The notes beneath the pieces are model-generated. The model did no database searches. It saw only the letters and a program-made list of their open reading frames with translations, and was not told the DNA's origin. Positions 24,201 through 35,935 of a DNA stretch of 64,000 nucleotides are shown here, in pieces; position 1 is the first letter of the stretch, and every line of letters starts with the position of its first letter. The DNA lies in contig OY720641.1 in the NCBI GenBank assembly GCA_963169105.1, positions 78,381,496-78,445,495 on the forward strand, in the 5' to 3' direction. The stretch comes from Ceriagrion tenellum (Eukaryota; Arthropoda; Insecta; Odonata; Coenagrionidae). A program made the position numbers and the translations under genes.

Positions 24201-25685
24201 CCAAGCTAACTATTAGGAAAGCAGTAAAAATGGTGTAGAATCTGGATTTAGACACTGCAGTGTTCATGCACACGAGTTATGCAGGTATGTTGCCGAGGGA
24301 AACCAAATAGCGGCTCTTTGACATGTGAAAAATCTCTTGAAATGGAAAAGAAACTTAGGGGTAACATTGTTTTTTAAGTTCCTATTGGCTGGCTTATGCA
24401 TTTCAAATCTATAAACGGGATTATAGATTCCGGTTTAAGAGTCCAGAAGAAATAATGTCAGCTGATTAAGAAGCAGCTCTACATCAGAATTTTTTTTAGA
24501 TTTGCTTTAACAAGGAGAGCTACATAAACATAAATGTTTAAAATACAAACGAAACTGATCTGTACACAAATAAATGCCGAAAAATTAATAATAATAATGC
24601 TTTAATGAGTCTATTTGAAATTTAACATTGTACATCATCACTCTACATAAATATCTGAATGAATAGATATCCAATTTATAATTATCTGTACATTGAATAC
24701 AGAAAAAAATGTAATAATTGTTGAGTTGAATATGTAAGAAAAAATGGAGTCCACTTACGCACATAGACAGGTAATACATACTTAAGATGACAATGTTTCC
24801 TTTAAGTTTAACTAGCCATGTCGAGCGTTTTATCTCATAGTGAGTCTATTATCCCTTAAATAAACAAAAGAACACATCTGGATTATCGACACAAAATAGC
24901 CATATTTTTACCTTTCTCAAAACATATATAGCAGCTTTCATTCCTGGTATGTTGATAGGTAAACCAAAAAAAAAGTTTAGACCCAATTTAAAATGATTGC
25001 TTAAAAAGAGTCAATTTTATCTTCGGCAAAGTGTATATCTAAGTTTGTATATACTTGATAGGGGTTGTTAGTCCTTTGGGTTTATTGCTGCTTTTTAGGC
25101 AAAGCAAATTAAATAACTTTCTAATGTAGAGATGACTTACTGGAAGTAAATGAAAATTAACAAATAAGGGGACGGACGGATCAAATTGAAATTTTTTACC
25201 AATCAGCATGACAATACCTTTTTGGAGAATTAGTATCGGATTTTACACGCGTTTCTAAACAGATAAAAAAGTAGCTTAACTTAGGTTGAACAAAAACCCA
25301 ATAAATTGTCCTCATGAGCGTCAGGGGACATCTGTTTGGAAGGAAATTAAAACTCGCGGGGCTTTATTTAAGTTCCCTTGATATTTTGCTGATGTGCTTA
25401 TTCTATTTCAAATTTTGGTCTATAGTCACTCCAAAATATATAAATGTATCTACTCGTTCCAATACACTTAGTGCATATGTTTTGAATACACGTAGGCTTT
25501 TGAAAGCTTATCTGCCAATTAATTATAAAGCTATTACACACATTAAGCTCACATTTTTGTTGTTTTTCTTAGAAATAATTTATTGGATTCCATCAATGCG
25601 CCTGATTCCATATTATCTCTCACCGCCACCCATGTTACTCTACCCGACCCTTTAGTCCTATGTCATCTTCATCCACATACTAAGT
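21256..25685. other. Long AT-rich stretch without recognised features
   Basis: Only short chance ORFs (for example 23520-23777 and 25314-25655), none with a recognisable domain. A CAGTAGGGTGTCCGAATTAT sequence at about 23722 resembles a Tigger-type end, but I see no partner. No tRNA genes or clear inverted repeats noted. Confidence 0.45.
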
Positions 25686-25689
25686 GCCG

Positions 25690-26272
25690 TATGGGCGTGT
25701 AGCAGGGGTTATTTTTAGGTCATCAGCCGCGTTAAGGTGTAAATGTTACTGGAGGTGAAATGGTGAGGTGAATTATGGGAGTATTTTAAGTGGAGCTTGG
25801 TTTTTATTATGGTCATTAATCGTGCGTGGAACGAGTTATTGTAACAATTTTTTCGGCAATGCATCTCTTGGTGTTTCGCATCTGTCGGACTTAGAAATGT
25901 AGTCTGGCGTCAAAATGATACTTTCTGTGTCGCTCTGAAACACCTGTTCTGAATTTCTCAAGCAGAGTCATGAATTTTTCTAGCAGTCTTAGCAAATGCA
26001 GTTAATTTTCTGATGAATTTGTAGTTGCTTAAATCATTCGTGTAGATAAGAAGTAATTTAGGACATAACAACGAACCTTGAGGCACATCTGAACATATAT
26101 TTTTATAGTCACTGGCACAATCCGTTACCCGTGCATACTGTGAGCGAGTATATAAGTAGCTCTTAAGCCATTTCCATTGTGTGGTATGAATGCCTGCTTT
26201 GTTTAACATTTCCATTAAAATGTCTTGATCAATAGAATCAAAAGGCTTTTCAGTATTTATATATAGGGCCAC
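25690..26272 (-). pseudogene. Internally deleted non-LTR RT
   Basis: Read on the minus strand, 26272-25958 encodes about 104 residues of the RT palm: FDSIDQDILMEMLNKAGI (motif A region), WLKSYL..R.Q, DVPQGSLLCP (motif B) and LIYTNDL, then AFAKTARK where AFADD is expected. The first metal-binding Asp is replaced (YINTEKPFD against the usual F.D..KAFD) and the second site is AKT, so the enzyme is dead. At about 25970 the sequence jumps straight into the extreme C-terminal and 3' UTR region (25965 down to 25690) seen at 46.65-46.9 kb. The 200 or so residues normally between are missing. Confidence 0.8.
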
Positions 26273-26274
26273 TA

Positions 26275-28236
26275 CACGTTTTTACAGTAAACAGCATTAT
26301 AGGCATGCGTCGTGAAAGCCCTAGTTTCGAAGATATGTCTATTATCACCTTTTTCTAAGTCAATAAAACCCCAAATCACTGCTATGGAACGCGTAAATAT
26401 TATTGGAACGAATTGCTTATCATAAGGAAATAAAAATACCTCGAAGTTTGAAGGAAATAAAATATTTGACGCTCACGTGAAGAAAAACAAAATAATCCAT
26501 ACAGACAGCATTTTTATCAAATGGTATGACTCCGTATTCATCCTAAATGCAATATAATGATGTTTAATTGCAGTCTTTAAAATATTTTTGCGAGGTTTGA
26601 AGGAAGAAAACTAGTCTCATGAACGAATTAAAGAATATTTTGGATTTTTTTCCTTAGTAAATAAAGCGTGTGAAAATAAACGTGGAAGAAAATAAACGTG
26701 TGAAAATAAATTTTTATATCTTAGTGCCTGGTAACGTAGTTTTTTTTTGTCTTATTACTCTTATTATCCCACTAAGCGCTGTCTCAATTTTTTTCATCAA
26801 ATCAGTTATGCGCACACTCCCAATCCGTAATTGTTTCTGTAAACCGACGATTTACTATGTATCAACTGATGCTATCCTATCCTTTCTGTTCCATTTCTAA
26901 CCTTAATATCCACAGGGTTGAAGTGGCTGTTAATTGCATTCATGAAACTCTATAAATCAATCATCAACTGTCCTGAACTGCTTCCCCTCGTCAATTTCAG
27001 AAGACCTTCCCGACTAATCCGTGCGCACGTTTTGCTATAGACGTCTATTTCATAACTAATACTCACCAAGCGCACATTTTTATGACATCTCTCCTCTCTC
27101 CACTGAATTTCCTCCTCACTACATACATGCTTATGACTATCATCCAAAACTTTCGCCAGAAAATCTTCATCCAACTCCCTAGTAATTAACTCGAACTCTC
27201 CTCTGTTTTCATGTGGGATGGTGATATGTTACCCTGTATCGGCCGCTGAAAATGTGCTCTTTTGCCATTCTGTTTTAAATTTGAATGAATGAATGAATGA
27301 ATAATTCATTAATTGTCCTGGGGATATACCCCTTAAGAACATAAGCAATTTACATTTTTTTGAGCAACATAAAGAGCAAAATCAACAATTTGGACAGTAA
27401 TATAATGAAAAAATTAAGTATGAATTAATACCATTTTACAATGCTGAATGCAAAGTTTTTTGGAAATCATATCATATAACAAATTCATCTGCATACATTT
27501 CTGGATTTACATTAATTACAACAATATGCAAAATAATAACAACATTTAGTGGTCAGAAAGTAACATATTATAATATTTCATCTTAAAACTAGCAACAGAA
27601 GAACAATTTGTACCACTGAAGAACGCCGTCTTTTGTGTAAGCGTGCAATTTCAAAATCAAAATAATAAAAATCACGGTCATATACATCCACAACTTCCAC
27701 AACTTTTTCCAAGTGTATTTCTATCCACCTTTATTTTGCGGGCTATTTCGAAGTCGTGAAGTCTCAATATATCCAACATTCCGTTTTTGCGGGTTGCGTT
27801 GCCAATCACTACTGTGGTCACTTTTGGTTTTTCCACCAAATAATGATTTTAAAATCATTTAGTTTGCACGATTTGGACTAATTATAGAAAAGCATCTCCT
27901 CCATATAATATAATTACTTCATCAAATACACTGTGTTTTATCTAGATATTGAATGAGAAAATAAATGGTGCAATATTTGAGAATGGGTGTAAAATGACAA
28001 AGAGTATTTTTCTATCTAATACAATTCATGTCATTTTCTCATACACTGTTTAAAAGAAATGAAAACTCGATTATGACTAAAGAAAAATTAATTTGAGATC
28101 ATTCTTTATGAGTCAGCACGTATTGCAATGACTGAAGTAAAAGTGCTATAAGTCAATGTGAATGGTAATTCGATTGGCTCCAGTGGCTGGAAAAAGTTTA
28201 TCAAAACACTCGTGAAGAAAACCTGCATGACAAATT
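26275..28236. other. AT-rich stretch with a GAAT microsatellite
   Basis: Holds CGTGTGAAAATAAA-type short tandem repeats at about 26668-26710 and a (GAAT)n run at about 27284-27302. No recognised coding sequence. Confidence 0.5.
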
Positions 28237-28238
28237 TT

Positions 28239-28290
28239 AAGCTATCCGGGACTAGCCACGGAGTTTCACTTTTACGGAGTCACCCGCAAG
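28239..28290 (+). repeat. Short dispersed repeat, copy 2
   Basis: Reads AAGCTATCCGGGACTAGCCA, then CGGAG, a spacer and TTACGGAGTCACCCGCAA. It matches 13592-13638 in order and strand. The flanks beyond about 28295 do not match well. Confidence 0.6.
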
Positions 28291-28781
28291 GCGGATGATT
28301 TTTTCTCTGTGGAAATTCGCACAAAACCTGCATATTAAGTAGCCTTACTTTTACCTTAATCAGTTAATGCATGTCCGCTTAATGCATCCAAAAGCATTAC
28401 TTTTGAACCAGACAAATTACAAGGTGGGATTTAGAATCTTTTCATTTGCACAGTCACGGTGCTGGGTTGCATGTAGTATTTTCATTAAAGCTGAAGAAAT
28501 ATAGCTGCTAACCGACCAGAATATCCCGGGCACCTCATTTCTCAAACAAGCCTTTTATATTGCCTGGAAAAAATCCTATTGAGTCCAGAATGTGTACTCG
28601 TAAAATTTTGTGGTATCCCTTCCCTGATCATTGGTTTTTTCTGGCAAGCAGTGTTTATTACGGCGTATAGAAAGATGGTAAGGTGGCCAGGCCATGGTGG
28701 CTCTATGGTTAGACTCTCCTCAACCCTAATCCTATGGGCCCAAAACCAGCCTTTGCTATGAATGTTCTGATCTCAACATCA

Positions 28782-30641
28782 ACGGCCGTATTCATAGATT
28801 TCAGCTAAAAGGCGCTAGTAGGCGACTTAGTCGCTACTAAGAGCACTTAGTCGCACTCTAAAAATGCTATTTTTAGATCCTTCCCCGTAATCTACTAGGA
28901 GCTGCTAACTTAGTATGTTACTATCGCCACTATCGTAGCGGAGTACATAATTGTAGGTAGCGACTGCCCTAGAAACATTGGAGCAACGCTTGGCAACACT
29001 GCCACTGGCTTCATCTTACGTGAATTCGTTTGTCATGCATCAATATTGCAACGATGGCGCTATCGTTAATTACTATAATTCTCCATATTTTAGCATTACC
29101 ATCATAATTCCGACAAATCCTATATAAACATTGATTGTTATTGTACAGAAAAATCGGGAATACATGCTTTTCATAAACTTTATTTTTTGCCACACGTAGT
29201 AATACACCACAGACTTGTAGAGATCCCTCATACAATCATTTTGACACACTACAGCTTCACCACATTAAAGTTGAACTTACTCCATCCAATCGTACCAAAT
29301 TAGGGCATCAGTTATATTCAAACAAACACAGTACTTTCTTGAGGACTTTTCACCGTTCCGTCAACATAAAAACACTCAAAATGGAAAATGTTTGTCTTTC
29401 GTTAATGGATAATAACTGGTATTTACATAGAAAATGTAACAGTACTCACATTCACACACTAACCATCATTTTGTGAACAAAATCGAACATGCACACGGTA
29501 CAGCGGACATCGTCACTATTTAGTATGAATACCTATTTGTCCCTACACGAATACTTTTTGAGCATTAAATAAAACGAAACTGATTTCACTTATCCACTTA
29601 AAAGATAAAACATAAAATATGATGCGATAAACTGCTGAAGCACTGGTAGAAGTTTCTATCACTCTGTTTACCATAACAACGTTCTGCTACCAAAACAAAA
29701 ACGAAACGAAATAGAGATTTACGGCAGAATGTAAACAGACCAGCGCTATGATGTAAACAGGATTATTACCTGTGCAAAAACCTAAACAATTATTACCTGT
29801 GCGAAATCATTAAGATTCATTATGATAACAATTGTACGTCTTTACATCAATGTAAGGCATATTTATACGACAACTCAACCGTAATATGCTCGAGTTCATT
29901 ACTCTGAATCACCTCACTTGATGCAGTAGTCACAAAAACTAATAAGCTCTTGTAAATTGTTGACGAGGCTTCCTCCTGGACACATTGTTTAAAATGAGCT
30001 GTATTCTCTTAGAGTAATCATCTAAAATGAACAAAAATGAACCACAAATGAACAGTACTAAGGCCCAAAGAATTTAATAATGCAATTTTTACCCACAAAA
30101 ACAGTCACTTCATATACAATGATTTATGCACTTTATAAAGCTGTGAGGTGGTAGCACTGATGAAACGAGATGAACATGAGATGATTACCACCTTACGACG
30201 CTCAAAACCACAGTAATGATCTCACTAACTCTTCCTTTTTCGTTGAATAAAACACTCATGAAGCACTATGGAGTACCACAACACGGTGTCGTAGACTATG
30301 AGCAAATAATAAAAATGCTTAGTTTGATCCAGCAACAGTACTACACGTCGCATCCGCTAGACTTGAGAAAAGCAATTCCACCGGTATCTTTGGTTTTTTC
30401 GCCTAAAATCTCCGTTATAGTTTCAGGTTATCACCCGAGGTAGTCACTTGTGACAGACCGCCATATTTAGTAGTCTCTAAACAAGGCGAGAGAGTGTTTA
30501 AGAATCAGCTTCTAAAATAGTGGCTCACTTGGCGCTGCTGAGCTTAGTAGCAGTCTATGAATACGATTTGGTTAGTTTGCGACTAGTTAGTGCGCTACTA
30601 AGCCGATAGTAGCTCACTAAGGAATCTATGAATACGGCCGT
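28782..30641. mobile_element. 1.86-kb inverted-repeat DNA transposon, non-autonomous
   Basis: The left end ACGGCCGTATTCATAGATT (28782-28800) and the right end (30623-30641) are perfect 19-bp inverted repeats. Subterminal zones at both ends are packed with CTTAGTCGC/GCGACTA and CTACTAAG motifs in both orientations, typical of transposase-binding clusters. The flanks are CAA and TAA if the end is taken as CGGCCGT, which could be a decayed 3-bp duplication. The interior has only short frames (29011-29235 minus, 30216-30443 plus) with no transposase motif. Superfamily not assigned. Confidence 0.85.
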
Positions 30642-32445
30642 AAGGATTTAAGTTAGTCACACATGGCAGTTGGAGTTAATAAATTACTGAAACTTGCTAC
30701 TTTCTGGCGCTAGATGCTTAGAAAATCGCAGCATTCTAGGTAGGGAAAAAATATATTTTGGATGAGACATGTCATGGAATGAGGTCGTCAAATGTCTTCA
30801 TTTTCTACCCAATTGTTCCAATGTTTTAGGCAACAGACCTGAAAAACCCCAGGAAGTCGTAACGGTGCAGAATAACTGTCAATGCTTTGCATGAAGCCTA
30901 TAATTTCTGAATGGACCACTTCTTCCTGGAATATCCGTTCTCAAGAGATCACCACTATTCATTTCAGCATATAGAATTCACTCTATCCCGCTAATATTTC
31001 CCGATATATTTCAGGAGAAATAAAATTGGTCTCTGTTGTGAAAAATGGTGTGATTTTTGTAGGGAAGTGACCAAAAATTGAGTTCAATTGTGCCACTTTA
31101 GCTTGGTGAGTCGGATGGTGGGGAGAGGATTATCTGGAGAAAGGAGAGAGGAAGAAACTCATTGGATTTTACAATTTAATATTCCATCCGATTGAGGTAG
31201 AACCACTTTTGTACCAGTATTTCCAAGGAAAGACGCCCAATTCTGCAATTCGAATCCTAGAATGAAACTTAGGAATAGGAAGCTTCCAGAATGCTCTTAT
31301 TAGTGAAAAATAAGTAATATTATCAAATATTTCCACAACTTGTTGAAGTAATTGACTTCAAGAAGTCCTAACATCATGCAATAAGTGGAAATATTATAAA
31401 TAAAAAATCATGGCTATACTTAAAACTGTTGAATGCTTACATGTCAGCTAAATGCAGTACTACAGCTGTTTTTCTGGAAGTATTCTTTCGTGTTCGGGCG
31501 TTTTTCCCAGATGAAGACGGAGAACAATGGCATATGAAGTAGGTACATCTTTGAGTCGAAAAAGGCAGCCAGAAACTGCTTTACAGAGCAAGTAATGATG
31601 ACATATTTCTTCATACCGTCACAACTGGCGATGACACTTAGGTTTGCGGGTGAGATGTGAATGTCAAAGCTCAATCGTCTGTGTCAAACCAAAGTTCTCC
31701 GAAGTTGCCTAAAAAACATGTCAAGATCAATAAGGGGTGATGATCACGGATAGTTTTTCCTCACGGATCCCTCTAATTCCCTTATAATCACCCGATTTTG
31801 TGCTCTTGTAGTTTGTACATTTTTTTTGTTTAAGAAAGGATTAGAAACTTATCAAAAAAAGGCTTTTTCAAATAGTAATGAAAATCATTCCTAGAATTCC
31901 ATGTGATTAGGCCATGCATTCTGATGGAATGTGATCAGTAACGGGTTGACTGAGAGAAGCTGAGAATTCGGACATGTACCACTCTACGATATCGAGGGGA
32001 TATTAGTAAAGAAAGAACATTGGAGTAGGAACGACCGTGTTCTCTAAGGCAGCCTGGGATTATATTGAACCTATCCTGCTTAGTAAGTGCCATTACAGTA
32101 TGTTGAGCGTGATGAGTTAAATGCGACCCTCCGTAAGGAAATTTTAATTTTTGAAAAATTGGCGAAACCCATTTTAATGAAGTTTTACATACATTGGAAA
32201 TATAAGGAAAATGTAGCAGTATTTCTGTAGTTAGCTAAAAAATATTATTAGGAAAGTTGCGTAATTTTTTAAACTATATTTTTCTACACAGGAATTAGAA
32301 GAAATAAATTGAATTGGAAAGAAACTCGAGGCTCTAAATGCTATTCCAAGATTACTTTAGAGAATTTGGCATTTATGAGGAATAATTTGACCTCTTATTG
32401 AGAGGCTTGTTTCGTGTAGATTTCCAGGAAGGTACGATATTGATA
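30642..32445. other. No recognisable gene
   Basis: AT-rich sequence with short ORFs such as 31444-31674 minus, none recognisable. No repeat ends noted. Confidence 0.45.
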
Positions 32446-32449
32446 AAAG

Positions 32450-32770
32450 TATCTACATCTACATACTACCCTGCGAGCCGCCGCATATGCCGTGTAAAGA
32501 CTTAAGGGTTTTTGGAGGAGAAATGGTGACGTTTATTATGGAGTGTATTTAGTGGAGCTCAGCCTATATTGTGGTGCCTTATTGTGCGCGAAAATAATGA
32601 GTCTTTGTACTTATCTGTTCGGCAATGTCTCTCTTTTATTTTATCGCTTTTGTCAGACCTAGAGATGTGGTGAGACGTCATGATAATAGTCTCTGTGTTG
32701 CTCTGAAACACACCAGTTCTGAATATCTCAAGGCAGCTAAGCCTATCGTGTAGCCTCTATGTCTCTGGGG
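32450..32770 (-). pseudogene. Non-LTR RT 3' end (CR1/L2-like), inverted copy
   Basis: The reverse complement follows the 46.6-46.95 kb copy: the AGAGAC..AGGCTACACG..AGGCTTAG block, GCGACAC-like FQSDTE region, TCTGACA..GCGATAAAAT, CCGAACAGATA..TACAA..ACTC, and the GGCTCGCAGGGTA 3' UTR end followed by TGTAGATGTAGAT. No open frame remains. The TGTAGATG repeat suggests this family primes on a short tandem tail. Confidence 0.75.
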
Positions 32771-34199
32771 TAGATAAGTATATAGAGTAATAACCATTTT
32801 TCGGTGAAACATGAAGTGATATTTCTAAAAGTCGGTATGCTGCCTCTTGTGCTAGAATTCATTACAGGCGGAGAGAAAATGTAGTCGATTGGAAATGTAG
32901 ATTGTGAAGTGATCCAATTGACGAGGCTATTATTTCGTCCTCCGTCTATATCAAAAGAAAAACTGTCAAAAAACGAATAAAACTCAAAATACGAGGCGAT
33001 GTGGGTTAGATGATCAGAAATGACTCCCTGTCATAATCCATTCACGGCTAAGGGCAGAATTAGAGAGAGCAAAGGTCCGCCAAAACGCATCACTTTTCTC
33101 TCCCTTCCATCCAAATTGCTTTTCCATATTGTTCTTCATTTATCATGGGTTTTGTACGCCTTCCCCTGAACACCTCATCGTTGGGTTGCAGGTGGCACGG
33201 GAATGTAGTATAAAATATTTGAAGGCACTGTTTGATATCCAATGCTGAGGTACATGTATGTATGTGCGACCAATGTTATGGGAATCCCCCTTCCTGGTTC
33301 TATGCATCACAAAGATGTGATTTGGTTTTTTTCCAATTTCCGTCCACTGTGCGACGCTCGCCATCAATCATTTTCCCGTCATGATCTGAAATACGATAGC
33401 ACGGTGTGCTGTACCGCATTTTTTTGGGGCGTTTTTGCAGGTTTGATTCAGAATTCTTTGGTAGATGTATTTGGAAGTTCCTTGTGCTGTATTAGCCTAT
33501 GATAACGATTAACACAAGTTGTCGCTTCTCTTGATAGTCGTGCATCAAAGCGAATATATAATTTTCAACTAACACTGTGAAGCGGAAAAGTTAACTACAT
33601 TTTGAGTATTACCGAAATAGCATAGTGTAGCTGAAAACTAAACTTTATGATGAGGTATTCAATATCTTGGTGAGGTATTTGATTGATGCAACATCGGTAC
33701 TTTGTACTTGAAAAACAAATCTGCTTAATCTCCAAATATTATCTACACGGACTCACTAAATTCAACGACTTACCTTCAGCCTGTTTTTCTTGAATGCCTT
33801 TTTTGTATCAGACCATATTTTACTGATGGCATCCTTAGATTTTATTCGATTAGATAACAGTAACATAGTACTGAACAAACTCTGAATGTGTAATGATCTG
33901 AAATCTGAAGTAAGTCTTTTATATACCATAAGTTAGACGAACATATTCTTCAAAGTTTTGAAGAAGTTCCTTCACTCACAGAACACTATCTTCACAAATT
34001 AACATTGGCTTCTCATTGTCACATAATCTAAGACTTTAAGAAGATGTAATTCTTCTCTCAACAAGTCTTATATTCCTGATCTAGTCGCAAAAATGCTCCC
34101 CCACACAACACAGCCAACTGCCTATTGAGTATTGCGCCGGGTGCTATTTACTTAGTTGAAATAAGAACTCGACTTTGTGTTTTCCATTGATTATTTAGA
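32771..34199. other. No recognisable gene
   Basis: Overlapping opposite-strand ORFs at 33143-33502 have no recognisable domains. Otherwise AT-rich with no repeat ends seen. Confidence 0.45.
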
Positions 34200-34203
34200 T
34201 TAA

Positions 34204-34439
34204 CCCTTTGACTGCGAAATGACGTTATATGACGTCATGATTGTTTTACGCTGTTGCTGATGACGTTACATCACGTCAAGGGTAGGTACTGCGAGTGTTC
34301 CAGCAATCACTAGAGAACTTTCACTAGGCCCTCTAGTGAGAGCTGGAACACTCACAATACCCATGACGTGATATCACGGCATCAGCACCCGTGTAAGGAC
34401 AACCATGACGTGATTTCACGTCATGCCGCACTCAAAGGG
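34204..34439. mobile_element. piggyBac-type MITE (TTAA flanks)
   Basis: TTAA lies immediately outside both ends (34200-34203 and 34440-34443). The ends CCCTTTGACTGCG and CGCACTCAAAGGG are inverted repeats with one mismatch. CCCTTTG-type ends beside TTAA are typical of piggyBac-like elements. Inside, several palindromic ATGACGT..TCACGTCAT boxes and a central inverted pair (TGTTCCAGC with GCTGGAACA) make the whole 236 bp fold back. There is no coding capacity, so movement would depend on a transposase made elsewhere. Confidence 0.9.
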
Positions 34440-34443
34440 TTAA

Positions 34444-35300
34444 ACACCACCGCATTCGATTATTATGCCATCACCAGGTGCACAGTATACAATCAAAAGA
34501 GCCGGTTCCGTCGCTGTTATTAAATAAACTAGGATTTGGGAGGGGGGAAGGTAAAAATCACAGGAAAAGGAGCTCGAAAAGCATGTTGTATTTTGAGGTC
34601 GGTAGGTCATGTGGTGGAGGTTGGGGAGGCGGGGGAGGTGCTGACGTGAGTTTGACGCGTGAGAAAAGCGTGGGATCGAAAATTGAGGGGGGAGAAGGAG
34701 AAAGCTTACGTCATTCAGTTATGACGGGTCTTCACTAGGAAAGCTGATGTCTCTTTGTTCTAACGCGTCCATTTTTCAGCCTTTTCAAACAGGATGCATT
34801 ATTTTGGGTTCGAGGGTATGCTATGGTCGTATTATCTTTTGTACCTGGTGATTCTTTAAGTGTCGTCTTCAGTGCAGGGATAGTTTTTCTATTCTTTACA
34901 TCTTATTAAAATACTCTGTCCAGTTTAGACCAATATGGAAACAATTTCATTGCTCCTACTCTAGTTTGTACATGCCAATTGCACTAAGGGAATAAATAGT
35001 TCCTTTTGAATTTCCCAGCAGTCGTCCTAATGAGTGTGGGTTATAAAATATAACCTTGAATGTGTTATTGGGGATGGTTTTCGATATGGCAATTTAATCT
35101 GCAAAAGGAATTTTGTACCACTCAGTTTTATCCTGTGTCTGAATAGAGAGAGAGGGAACTTGTGCACTTACAGGAGTGTTGTTTTTGTGTTTTTATTAAT
35201 TTTTTTCAACTATTTAAACGTTGCAACCAGTGTTGTAAACCATTTGTTTTAGAATTTCGAGTTCATGGTTAAATGAAAGAAAATTTAGACAAAGGTATAT
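34444..35300. other. Purine-rich stretch, no recognised gene
   Basis: Two G-rich runs (about 34538-34550 and 34617-34642) on the plus strand could form G-quadruplexes. An 86-codon frame at 34478-34738 is a by-product of that G-rich composition. No other feature seen. Confidence 0.5.
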
Positions 35301-35302
35301 GA

Positions 35303-35375
35303 AATAGACGATTAGACGATAGAATAGTATAGTAAATAGAATAGTAAATATAGAATAGTAAATAGACGATAGAAT
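35303..35375 (+). repeat. Short tandem array of ATAGAATAGTAAAT-like units
   Basis: Three to four imperfect repeats of an AGAATAGTAAATA-like unit, bracketed by two ATAGACGAT-type units on each side. Minisatellite-like, with no coding role. Confidence 0.8.
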
Positions 35376-35669
35376 GTAAGTACGTGTGCCTGTGCGCTAA
35401 AGGATGATTTGGATCGTATGGTATATGCACGTGCGTTTGGGTTGGCTTCGATGCGTAGTAAACTTGTGATAATCATTCCAGATCGAAATCTTTTAGTCTA
35501 AAAAATTTTAAAAAATTCCCCATATTCAAACGTTAAATGAATTTTGTAGTGAAATGAGGACAAAAATGTGCAAGAAAAAGTTCCTAGCTGTCTACTACTA
35601 GCTATCTACCGGTTCACTAGCATAGGATGTCATCAACATATCTTTGCTATTGTATTATAAATGAAGTAG

Positions 35670-35935
35670 CTTTTTTATTCTGTGCCGAATTTTCGGCACA
35701 AACTTGGCCATAATTTCGCCGCGGACATTTTCGCTCGCGGACATCGTCGCGAGCCGGACATAACGCGAGATATTCTAAGTGCGGTAGGGAGATTTCAAAG
35801 TGCGCAATATCGCCGACAACGAGCAATATCGCCGACTGCTATTCTCTCGCGACGTCAAGTTTCAATGGCTTGCGTTGCAATTCCACATAACTTTTATTTA
35901 AGACGACCCGGGTTTTGACGTTGACGTTGTAAACC
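35670..35935. other. CpG-dense patch with small internal repeats
   Basis: Starts near the hairpin TGTGCCGAATTTTCGGCACA (35681-35700) and contains CGCGGACAT-type repeats (35720-35765). A direct repeat GCAATATCGCCGAC occurs at 35804 and 35823, 19 bp apart. CpG density is far above the flanking AT-rich DNA. It could be a recent transposon fragment or a small CpG island. A 78-codon frame across it has no recognisable domain. Confidence 0.6.

Noticed and set aside
34478..34738. Gly-rich protein
   Set aside because: Composition follows from G-rich runs in the DNA; no other coding evidence.
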